From NCBI RefSeq assembly GCF_963678635.1, contig NW_026971298.1, forward strand, positions 1 through 40,795: a stretch of 40,795 bases of DNA, given 5' to 3'. The notes under the pieces were generated by a model. It worked only from the letters and a program-made list of their open reading frames with translations. It had not been told where the DNA came from and ran no database searches. Below are positions 13,501-22,631 of this stretch, one piece after another (within the stretch, counting starts at the first letter, position 1; each line of letters begins with the position of its first letter). This DNA comes from Symsagittifera roscoffensis. Lineage: Eukaryota > Xenacoelomorpha > Acoela > Convolutidae. A program made the translations under genes and the position numbers.

Positions 13501-16500
13501 AACAAAAATTGTATGCCAAACAATTTCATTATTTGAATTTGAATACAATTTTTTCAATCAAAGGAAGGAAATGCTTGTGAAAGAAGACTATCAATTTTTG
13601 TTACCTTTCATAAAAATGTATCCCGACAAGTACTTCCATGCCAAAAAGTTTCGGTGTTTGAAATTGAACACACTTTTTTCAATCAAAGGAGGGAAATGAA
13701 TGTGAAAGAAGTGTATGACTATCACTCACTTTTTGTCACCTTTTAAAAAATGTTTCCCGACAAAAATTCCATGCCAAACAATTTCACTGTCTGAAATTGA
13801 ATACATTTTTTTTCAATCAAAGGAAGGAAATGTTTGTGAAAGTAGCCTATCAATTTTTGTCAACTTTCAGAAGACTATCATTTCTTGTCGCATTTTAAAA
13901 AATGTATCCCGACAAAAATTCCATGCCAAACAATTTCAGTGTCTGAAATTGAATACATTTTTTTCAATCAAAGGAAGGAAATGTGTGTGAAAGAAGGCTA
14001 TCATTTTTTGTCAACTTTCACAAAAATGTATCCCGACAAGTACTTCAGTGCCAAAAAGTTTCAGCGTTTGAAATGGAATACACTTTTTTCAATCAAAGGA
14101 ACGAAATGTATGTGGAAGAAGACTATCAATTCTTGTCACATTTTAAAAAATGTATCCCGACAAGTACTTCCATGCCAAAAAAGTTTCAGTGTCTGAAAAA
14201 GAATATATTTTTTGCAATCAAAGCAACGGTAAATATTTGGACAAACACGACCAATTTTAGCCACCTTTTAAAAAATGTATCCCGACAAAAATTCCATGCC
14301 AAACAAATTCAGTGTCTGAAATTGAATACATTTTTTTCAATCAAAGGAAGGAAATGTTTGTGAAAGAAGGCTATCAATTTTTGTCAACTTTCATAAAAAT
14401 GTATCCCGACAAGTACTTCAGTGCCAAAAAATTTCAGCGTTTGAAAAGGAATACACTTTTTCAGTCAAACGAAGGAAATGTTTGTGAAAGAAGACTATCA
14501 ATTTTTGTCACCTTTTTAAAAATTTATCCCGATAAGTACTTCAGTGCCAAAAAAGTTTCAGCGTTTGAAATAGAATACACTCTTTTTATTCAAAGGAAGG
14601 AAATGAATGTGAAAGAAATGTAGGACTATCAATTTTTGTCACCTTTTGAAAAATGTATCCCAACAAAAATTGTATGCCAAACAATTTCAGTATTTGAGTT
14701 TGATTACAATTTTTTCAATCAAAGGAAGGAAATGTTTGTGAAAAAAGACTATCAATTTTTGTTACCTTTCATAAAAATGTATCCCGACAAGTACTTCCAT
14801 GCCAAAAAGTTTCGGTGTTTGAAATTGAACACACTTTTTTCAATCAAAGGAGGGAAATGAATGTGAAAGAGGTGTATGACTATCACTCACTTTTTGTCAC
14901 CTTTTAAAAAATGTTTCCCGACAAAAATTCCATGCCAAACAATTTCACTGTCTGAAATTGAATACATTTTTTTCAATCAAAGGAAGGAAATGTTTGTGAA
15001 AGTAGCCTATCAATTTTTGTCAACTTTCATAAAAATGTATCCCGACAAGTACTTCAGTGCCAAAAAGTTTCAGCGTTTGAAATGGAATACACTTTTTTCA
15101 ATCAAAGGAAGGAAATTTATGTGGAAGAAGACTATCATTTCTTGTCACATTTTAAAAAATGTATTCCGACAAGTACTTCCATGCCAAAAAGTTTCGGTGT
15201 TTGAAATGAATATATTTTTGCAATCAAAGGAACGGTAAATATTTGGACAAACACTGCCAATTTTAGCCACCTTTCAAAAAATGAATTCCGACAAGTACGT
15301 CCATGCCAAAAAATTTCAGTATTTGAGATTGATTACACTTTTTCAATCAAACGAAGGAAAATTTTGTGAAAGAAGACTATCAATTTTTGTTACCTTTCAT
15401 AAAAATGTATCCCGACAAGTACTTCCATGCCAAAAAGTTTCAGTGTTTGAAATTGAAGCCACTTTTTTCAATCAAAGGAGGGAAATGAATGTGAAAGAAG
15501 TGTATGACTATCAATTTTTGTCACCTTTTAAAAAATGTATCCCGACAAAACTTCCATGCCAAACAATTTCAGTGTCTGGAATGGAATACATTTTTTTCAA
15601 TCAAAGGAAGGAAATGTTTGTGAAAGTAGCCTATCAATTTTTGTCAACTTTCATAAAAATGTATCCCGACAAGTACTTCAGTGCCAAAAAGTTTCAGCGT
15701 TTGAAATGGAATACACTTTTTTCAATTAAAGAAAGGAAATGTATGTAGAAGAAGACTATCAATTCTTGTCACATTTTAAAAAATGTATTCCGACAAGTAC
15801 TTCCATGCCAAAAAGTTTCAGTGTTTGAAAATGAATATATTTTTGCAATCAAAGGAACGGTAAATATTTGGACAAACACTACCAAGTTTAGCCACCTTTC
15901 AAAAAAGAATTCCGACAAGTAAGTCCATGCCAAAAAATTTCAGTATTTGAGATTGATTACACTTTTTCAATCAAACGAAGGAAAATTTTGTGAAAGAAGA
16001 CTATCAATTTTTGTTACCTTTCATAAAAATGTATCCCGACAAGGTCTTCCATGCCAAAAAGTTTCAGTGTTTGAAATTGAACACAGTTTTTTCAATCAAA
16101 GGAGGGAAATGAATGTGAAAGAAGAGTATGACTATCAATTTTTGTCACCTTTTAAAAATGAATCCTGACAAAAATTCCATGCCAAACAATTTCAGTGTCT
16201 GAACTTGAATACATTTTTTTCAATCAAAGGAAGGAAATGTTTGTGAAAGTAGCCTATCAATTTTTGTCAACTTTCATAAAAATGTATCCCGACAAGTACT
16301 TCAGTGCTATAAAGTTTCAGCGTTTGAAAAGGAATACACTTTTTTCAATCAAAGGAAGGAAATGTATGTGGAAGAAGACTATCAATTCTTGTCACATAAA
16401 AAAATGTATTCCGACAAGTACGTCCATGCCAAAAAAATTCAGTATTTGAGATTGATTACACTTTTTCAATCAAACGAAGGAAATGTTTGTGAAAGAAGAC

Positions 16501-18690
16501 TATCAATTTTTGTTATGTTTCATAAAAATGTATCCCGACAAGTACTTCCATGCCAAAAAGTTTCAGTGTTTGAAACTGAACACACTTTTTTCAATCAAAG
16601 GATGGAAATGAATGTGAAAGAAGTGTATGAGTATCAATTTTTGTCACCTGTTAAAAAATGTATCCCGACAAAATTTCCATGCCAAACAATTTCAGTGTCT
16701 GAAATTGAATACATTTTTTTCAATCAAAGGAAGGAAATGTTTGTGAAAAAAGGCTATCATTTTTTGTCAACTTTCATAAAAATGTATCCCGACAAGTACA
16801 TCAGTGACAAAAAAATTCAGCGTTTGAAATGGAATACACTTTTTTCAATCAAAGGAACTTGAAATGGAATACACTTTTTTCAATCAAAGGAAGGAAATGT
16901 ATGTGGAAGAAGACTATCAATTCTTGTCACATTTTAAAAAATGTATACCGACAATTACTTCCATGCCAAAAAGTTTCAGTGTTTGAAAATGAATATATTT
17001 TTTGCAATCAAAGGAACGGTAAATATTTAGACAAACACTACCAATTTTAGCCACCTTTCAAAAAATGAATTCCGACAAGTACGTCCATGCCAAAATATTT
17101 CAGTATTTGAGATTGATTACACTTTTTCAATCAAACGAAGGAAATGTTTGTGAAAGAAGACTATCAAATTTTGTTACCTTTCATAAAAATGTATCCCGAC
17201 AAGTACTTCCATGCCAAAAAGTTTCAGTGTTTGAAATTGAACACACTTTTTTCAACCAAAGGAGGGAAATGAATGTGAAAGAAGTGTTTGACTATCAATT
17301 TTTGTCACCTTTTAAAAAATGTATCCCGACAAAATTCCATGCCAAACAATTTCAGTGTCTGAAATTGAATACATTTTTTTCAATCAAAGGAAGGAAATGT
17401 TTGTGAAAGAAGGCTATCAATTTTTGTCAACTTTCATAAAAATGTATCCCGACAAGTACTTCAGTGCCAAAAAGTTTCAGCGTTTGAAAAGGAATACACT
17501 ATTTTCAATCAAAGGAAGGAAATGTATGTGGAAGAAGACTATCAATTCTTGTCACATTTTAAAAAATGTATCCCTACAAGTACTTCCATGCCAAAAAAAT
17601 TCAGTGTTTGAAAAAGAATATATTTTTTGCAATCAAAGCAACGGTAAATATTTGGACAAACACTACCAATTTTAGCCACCTTTCAAAAAATGAATTCCGA
17701 CAAGTACGTCCATATCAAAAAATTTCAGTATTTGAGATTGATCACACTTTTTCAATCAAACGAAGGAAATGTATGTGAAAGAAGTGTATGACTATCAATT
17801 TTTGTCACCTTTTAAAAAATGTATCCCAACAAGTTTTCAATTCCAAAAAATTTCATTGTTTCAAATTGAATACACTTTTTTCAATAAAAAAAGGAAATGA
17901 ATGTCGAAGAAGACTATCATTTTTTGTCATCTTTTAAAAATTGGATCCCAACAATTACTTCAATGCCAAAAAATTTCAGTGTTTGTAATTGAATACACTT
18001 TTTTCAATCAAAGTAAGGAAATGTATATGGAAGAAGACTATCAATTCTTGTCACATTTTAAAAAATGAATCCCGACAAGTATGTCCATGCCAAAAAAATT
18101 CAGTGTTTGAAATTGAATAATTTTTTTTTCAATCAAAGAAAGGAAATGTATGTGAAAGAAGGATATCAATATTTGTCACCTTTCAAAAATTTTATTCCGA
18201 CAAAAACTTCCATGCCAAAAAGTTTCTGTGTTTGAAGTTTCAGGCACTTTTTTCAAGCAATGGAACTAAATGTATGGGAAAACAAAGTATGACTATCATT
18301 TTTTGTCACCTTTCAAAAAATGTATCTCGACAAGTACTTCCATGCCAAACATTTCAGTGTCTGAAATTGAATACATTTTTTTCAATCAAAGGAGGGAAAT
18401 GAATGTGAAAGAAGTGTATGACTATCAATTTTTGTCACCTTTTAAAAAATGTATCCCGACAAAAATTCCTTGCCAAACATTTCAGTGTCTGAAATTGAAT
18501 ACATTTTTTTCAATCAAAGGAAGGAAATGTTTGTGAAAATAGCCTATCAATTTTTGTCAACTTTCATAAAAATGTATCCCGACAAGTACTTCAGTGCCAT
18601 AAAGTTTCAGCGTTTGAAAATGAATTCACTTTTTCAATCAAAGGAAGGAAAAGTATGGGAAAGATGTGTATGACTATCAATTTTTGTCAA
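10560..18690 (+). repeat. Homogenised satellite domain with a ~625-bp five-monomer higher-order repeat
   Basis: A diagnostic variant (GGTAAATATTTGGACAAACAC) recurs at about 10941, 11565, 12445, 13071, 14231, 15236, 15861, 17020 and 17645. Spacings are 624, 880, 626, 1160, 1005, 625, 1159 and 625 bp. The basic order of five monomer types is: GTGTATGAC type, GTAGCCTATC/TCAACTTTC type, CAATTCTTGTCACA type, GGACAAACAC type, and TTGTTACCTTTCATAAAA type. Longer spacings reflect extra or rearranged units. The segment at about 10616-11192 is repeated nearly identically 624 bp downstream. Confidence 0.85.
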
Positions 18691-19078
18691 CCGCGACCAG
18701 TTTTCCAATAGAATGAAAGCCTGAACGTGTGATGATGTTTGTTATGGAAATCTAAAGTGTTTTTTGGCGAGTAAGTCTGTTTTTTAAAGTTTAAAACCTT
18801 ATAAAGCAGCTGCTTCTCAAACTATTGAAGCAGTTTAGTTTACTAAAAATTATAGGACTGTTGTTATGTAAAATTTTTATTCGAGGTGTTAAAACTGTAT
18901 AAAGTAGCTGTTGTGCAAACTTTTAAGTCTAAGAAAACTAATTGGCCGCCAAATAAAACAGCTGTTAAATTTTTTAAAAAGTACCTAAAAAATCTTGTAG
19001 TTACGGTTCGATTCTTGTGGATCAAATAAAAATCTTCATAGTTTGTTCTACCTTCTATACTTCTGGACAGACAAAATT
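18691..19078 (+). promoter_or_regulatory. Possible promoter region of the protease exon
   Basis: No coding frame is seen. Two TATAAA motifs lie 98 bp apart (18800-18805 and 18898-18903). Each is followed directly by a G-C/T-AGCTG E-box-like word and a similar 15-20 bp (CTTCTCAAACT against TTGTGCAAACT), so a short segment has been duplicated. The second TATAAA is 181 bp upstream of the proposed start codon at 19079. TATA-like words are common in DNA this AT-rich, so this is only a candidate. Confidence 0.25.
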
Positions 19079-19292
19079 ATGCTCAAAATTGTTTTATTGT
19101 TTTTTGGACTGAGCGTGATCGGGTGTAACAAACGTGCCATCATCAATGGCTATGACGCACCATATCGTAAATTCTTCGTTCAAATTTTTATCTACAATGG
19201 AAGTACCACTGGTGATTTCGCAACGTGTGGCGGAACTATAATTCGTGGAGACTTCATTTTGACTGCGGCTCACTGCGTCTATGGCAGGGAAG
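19079..19292 (+). CDS. Secreted chymotrypsin-family (S1A) serine protease, first coding exon only
   Basis: The exon encodes a hydrophobic signal peptide (residues 2-16, ending in a Cys), a short linker with Lys-Arg, the mature N-terminus IINGYDA (residues 21-27), and the CGGT...LTAAHC block with the catalytic His at residue 65 (codon 19271-19273). I chose the ATG at 19079 over an earlier in-frame start because the signal peptide then begins at the N-terminus. A probable splice donor AAG|GTGAAC puts the exon end at 19292, phase 1, soon after the His codon, where this family often has an intron. Asp- and Ser-containing exons (a GDSGGP-type motif) were not found on either strand of the window. 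Oddity: the residue before IING is Ala, not Arg or Lys, so normal tryptic activation at that bond is not expected. It is either part of a gene split by long introns or an orphan exon. Confidence 0.75.
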
Positions 19293-20577
19293 GTGAACCA
19301 TAAGTGGTTGCAATTATTCAAAAACTGACCTTTTCTGTGCTCTGGGAATAGAACTTTAGATCATTTTTGCAAAAACTATGTTTAGACCATACAAAATTTT
19401 TGCAAAAACATTATCAGACGTTTTAACGCTTCTGCAAAAGTTCCAGGACCTTAAAGTACTTTGAGAGCCAACATTTTGCTAGCTTTTTTTCTGCAACTAG
19501 ACATTCGAAACTCGATGATTTTTTAGTTTAGGCTGAAATTGAGATAATCTTTTGAGATAACTTTAACCCACTCCTTGAAACTTTAGCTTACAGTTTCTTC
19601 CAATTTGGACCTAATTTTACTGATGCGACAAAAAACAACAAAATAAAAAAAGAACAGTTGATGATAACCAAGCAGAAGTGTGAGTGCATTTGTTCAGTTT
19701 AAAGTTAAAGTTCCGTTTAAAGTTAAAGTTAAAACAAACCAACATTTTCCCCTCAGAAATGAAGAAAAAGTTATTTCATTATTGTATACCAATAATCTTT
19801 CGTGTAATAAGTTTCTGTGGAGTACTAAAAAATCAAACTTATATAACTTGATTAACAAATGTTGACCGTCCCATGCAAACACATGAATCGGAAAAATAAA
19901 ACAAAAACAGTAAAAAAACTCCCATTTAACTTGTATGACGTGCTTATGTATGCCTTCATCATTGTCTAATGTTTTAAAAATCCAAACTTTAAAAGTAATT
20001 ATCTTTTTTTTGAATTTTTTCCAGAATACGAAGTTTGATGCTTTCACCATATAATTTGTGTAAGAAAACTCTGTTACCTTTCAGGTTGTTTCCAATCCCT
20101 TGTTAATGCTAGACGATCAAATCGTTGGTGATTCTAGTTTTGAGTAAACTATGGTTGTTTTCACTTGTGTTCGGTCGCGAACACATCCCAAAATTTTGAG
20201 AAATATTTTTTAACAAAATCATTTTTTTTGGTATATGGGAAAATGCAAGTGACATAATTTCCATAAATGCAAATTTTTCTGTACTTATGAAATTGCATGA
20301 AAAGTGTATGGCTAGCATTTCTCCATATAAGAAAAATGCATCATTAGCATTTTTGAATTAAACCGGGTGTATAGATAGTTGGACAAATTGGAACAGTCAA
20401 AATTATTCAGAAAGATCAATTGACTTTTTTCAGAGATGTTTTGCATGCAAAAGCTTATTTTTTAGACAAAAAGTATGCCCCAAGGTCACTTAAAAACTTA
20501 ATTTTGGATGCAAAAATCAATCGAAATTGACAGATGGCATTGTATAAATTGTTCTTGCAGTTTATTGCCGCTTGTTA
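19293..20577. other. Intron or non-coding DNA after the protease exon
   Basis: I see no supported exon. A short direct repeat of TTTAAAGTTAAAGTT(CC) words lies at about 19696-19732. Two pyrimidine-rich AG sites (TTTTTTCCAG near 20022 and TACCTTTCAG near 20084) could act as splice acceptors, but the sequence after them does not match a serine protease. Confidence 0.4.
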
Positions 20578-21325
20578 CAGTGCTGATTTAAATTATCCGG
20601 ACAAAACGAACAAAAATTGAATTTTCAAACGCGTTTTTCTTAAATTGGGTTAAGATTAGACAAAAAGTGAAGAGGACAAAAGTTGCTTAGAATTTCACCA
20701 GAATAAATATGGTGCCATTTTTTCTCCAAAATTCTCAACAAAAATTTTACTCCAAAAATGGGTCATTTTGGCTTTTTTCAATTAATCAAGAATTACGCTG
20801 AAACTACTTTGTTAATTGATGAGAAAATTTTATCACAGGAAGCGTCTCACGCAGCTCAACAAAGTTTAAGAAGAAGAAGAAGAAGAAGGATTAAATCTCC
20901 AAAAGTTTGCGCAAATTGTTTAAAATTTATTTTTTAAACAGAGATTCTGGGTTTTATATAGTAAAAATCACCTTTATTGACTATCAAGTGAAAATTTTTT
21001 CATTCATACTAGTTTTTGGAGATTTAACTCTTCCTAAACTTTGTTGAGCTGCGCGAGGCGCTTCCTGTGATATAATTTTCTCATCAATTAACAAAGTAGT
21101 TGCAGCGTAATTCTTGATTAATTGAAAAAAGCCAAAATGACCCATTTTTGGGGCAAAATTTTTGTTGAGAATTTCGGAGAAAAAATGGCACCATATTAAT
21201 TCTGGTGAAATTCTAAGCAACTTTTGTCCACTTCACTTTTTGTCTAATCTTAACCCAATTTAAGAAAAACGCGTTTGAAAATTCAAGTTTTGTTCGTTTC
21301 GTCCGGATAATTTAAATCAGCACTG
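20578..21325. mobile_element. Long-inverted-repeat non-autonomous DNA transposon (Tc1/mariner-type MITE), 748 bp
   Basis: The ends are CAGTGCTGATTTAAATTATC and its reverse complement. Both are flanked by TA (20576-20577 and 21326-21327), the usual target duplication of Tc1/mariner elements. The inverted repeats extend across nearly the whole element: left arm about 20578-20904, right arm about 21014-21325, loop about 109 bp. Open frames within it are non-coding shadows with no transposase motifs. The left arm contains an expanded run of AAG triplets (about 20861-20889) where the right arm has only a short GGAAGAG-type sequence. Family naming rests on the TA duplication and CAGTG ends, not on a database match. 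Confidence 0.85.
20861..20889 (+). repeat. (AAG)n microsatellite inside the left arm of the MITE
   Basis: About eight AAG triplets stand where the paired right arm has no repeat, so the expansion happened after the two arms formed. Confidence 0.8.
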
Positions 21326-21581
21326 TATATTGTCAATGTCAATTTGTCAATTTGTTGGCATTATCGGCAATACCCTGAACAAATACGGTCTTTTTCGGCT
21401 AATTAATTTTTGACGTGCTTTTTAAACGCCAAAGTCATGAGGGAAAAATGGTTTCCTCGCCAAGAAGAGCAGTTTTAGGTTAATTAACTTCGGTCAGATT
21501 CGTTGACTGAAAATATATAGCCAACAATATATCATTAATTAAAGAACTGCGAGAAAACCAACAATGTTTTCAAACTTGAAG

Positions 21582-21585
21582 CATC
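21582..21585. repeat. Target site duplication CATC, left copy
   Basis: CATC lies directly before the TG of the 5' LTR and again directly after the CA of the 3' LTR (37543-37546). A 4-bp duplication fits Ty3/Gypsy integrase and shows that both ends belong to a single insertion. Confidence 0.85.
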
Positions 21586-21994
21586 TGGAACCTAATCCAA
21601 ACTACATTTTATTATTTATTACTTAGACATTTAATCACTGTAAAGTATTTAATATTAACCAATCACAATCCATCTAACTAACTACCCACTTATTTGTAAG
21701 TGCTGAAATTACTTGTAATTTCAGCACCAGAGAGATTTGAATTTAACTTAGAGAATAGTTGATTCTCCCGAGTACTTCAGCAGCCGCAACAAAACCAGTA
21801 TACTCTAGATCTATTGAGCCTAGCAGAGACTAGTTAAACACCCTGAGACTAGTAGTAATAAGAGTAAGATTAGGATCGGTATTAGACTAAGAAGTTGCAC
21901 GAATCTATTCGGCCGAAAATAAGATAACGTGACGAGCAGACGGTGTACCCTATCCGAAATTACTCTATGAGATAATGACTTCATACTTAACTCA
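21586..21994 (+). repeat. 5' LTR (409 bp)
   Basis: It begins TGGAACCTAATCC and ends CATACTTAACTCA. It matches 37133-37542 along its whole length. A ~104-bp tract from CTAGATCTATTG to GCACGAATCTAT is identical between the LTRs, while the first ~230 bp differ at many positions. It contains a perfect 13-bp-stem palindrome at 21700-21727. Confidence 0.95.
21700..21727. promoter_or_regulatory. Perfect 28-bp palindrome in the 5' LTR U3
   Basis: GTGCTGAAATTAC and its exact reverse complement are separated by TT. The same 28 bases are unchanged in the 3' LTR (37248-37275), although nearby U3 sequence has diverged. It could be a dimeric factor-binding site or a structured element in the transcript; no factor can be named. 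Confidence 0.6.
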
Positions 21995-21996
21995 TC

Positions 21997-22006
21997 TGGT
22001 GCGACC
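21997..22006 (+). promoter_or_regulatory. Candidate primer-binding site (tRNA primer)
   Basis: TGGTGCGACC starts two bases after the 5' LTR. TGG pairs with the CCA end of a tRNA, and a two-base gap is usual in Gypsy elements. Pairing may extend further to the right. I could not match the sequence to a particular tRNA from memory. Confidence 0.6.
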
Positions 22007-22089
22007 ATAAATCTCGAACAAGTCCTTAAAAAACAAATTAGCTTAGAACAAAAAAAATAGATTAGAAAATAGACAAAAACATTTTCAAA

Positions 22090-22302
22090 ATGTTATACGA
22101 TAGTAATTTAATTGAATGGTCTCTACGACTCAATAGATCAAAACCACTCTTCCGAACAATACTAGAACAACGACGTTTTGGAATCAGACCTCGGACAAGA
22201 AACGACATACGACTACGGAGAAACTTGTTGCAAAAGCCACAACATACTTTTATATTTAGAATTATACCGGCAGTGAATTTAGACTTTCATTCGCAAACAT
22301 AG
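22090..22302 (+). CDS. Small Arg-rich leader ORF (70 aa), uncertain
   Basis: This is the first ATG-started frame after the PBS. It encodes 70 residues with 13 Arg clustered in the middle (RRFGIRPRTR, IRLRR). It is in a different frame from gag and separated from it by ~330 bp. It could be a leader peptide, an upstream ORF, or a first coding exon that is spliced onto gag, since gag itself has no ATG near its beginning. Chance openness is also possible. No family is recognised. Confidence 0.25.
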   Translation: MLYDSNLIEWSLRLNRSKPLFRTILEQRRFGIRPRTRNDIRLRRNLLQKPQHTFIFRIIPAVNLDFHSQT

Positions 22303-22631
22303 AGTTCTTGAAGAAAAATCTTCAATGCATTTACCAGGCGCTAAATAAACTATTAATGTTCAATAACGATTAATAAAAACATCACTAATCGTTTCTTCAA
22401 CTGCAGTACTTTATAAAAATTATATTTTAAAATAATTTATTCAAAATAAAAACAAAAAATAGTAGCATGACAATAAATCGTTAGTAGGCATCAATTATCC
22501 TGTTGTTCCAGCTTCATCACCTAAACATAACAGCCATCATAAATAAACTAACTTCATCAAAACTAACAGTCACAAATTGTTATTTCAAAATTTTAAACTT
22601 TATCTTTCCTAAACCTAGTCCTAAACCTTAA
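22303..22631. other. Untranslated leader between small ORF and gag
   Basis: No open frame is supported. The region includes direct repeats of CCTAAACCT near 22606-22630 and pyrimidine-rich AG sites near 22618 and 22639 that could be splice acceptors feeding the gag frame. Confidence 0.4.

Larger units (their letters stand above)
760..18690. repeat. Satellite array, ~124-bp monomer, about 17.9 kb
   Basis: The same ~124-bp unit recurs head to tail through this whole interval. Each unit carries, in order: GACTATCAATTTTTGTCACC, an A-run, TGTATCCCGACAAGTACTTC, CATGCCAAAAAGTTTCAGTG, TTTGAAATTGAATACACTTT, TTTCAATCAAAGGAAGGAAA and TGTATGTGAAAGAA. Unit length varies from about 122 to 131 bp; for example a GTGTAT insertion occurs before GACTATC in one subtype. 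Roughly 140 units fit. The first recognisable half-unit is at ~760, and the array ends abruptly after TATCAATTTTTGTCAA near 18690. All long open frames inside it are repeated peptides from stop-poor units, not independent genes. Such an array could be pericentromeric, centromeric or a dispersed tandem block; the sequence does not decide. Confidence 0.95.

Noticed and set aside
1620-18673. Several dozen open frames of 60-166 codons in the satellite
   Set aside because: All are frame-shifted readings of the same ~124-bp repeat. Their peptides repeat with the array, start at arbitrary codons and show no conserved domain.
760-18690. CRISPR-like array
   Set aside because: The units are contiguous head-to-tail monomers without short repeats separated by unique spacers, in a eukaryotic context.
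760-18690. CENP-B-box-like motif in the monomer (CGGGATA on the minus strand)
   Set aside because: The bases upstream of CGGGA do not match the TTCG part of the box; only the CGGG core agrees.
19680-19865. Short open frame that could be a second protease exon
   Set aside because: It starts in a TTTAAAGTTAAAGTT repeat and has no Asp102-region motif or splice-compatible context.
20984-21220. Minus-strand open frame inside the Tc1/mariner-type MITE
   Set aside because: It is the inverted arm of a non-coding element, with no transposase DDE motif or helix-turn-helix.
21820-22008. Antisense open frame in the 5' LTR, with a similar one at 37368-37601 in the 3' LTR
   Set aside because: It lies in the nearly identical part of the two LTRs, so its conservation is no independent evidence. 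The Leu-rich peptide comes from the TAATAAGAGTAAG-type repeat read backwards.
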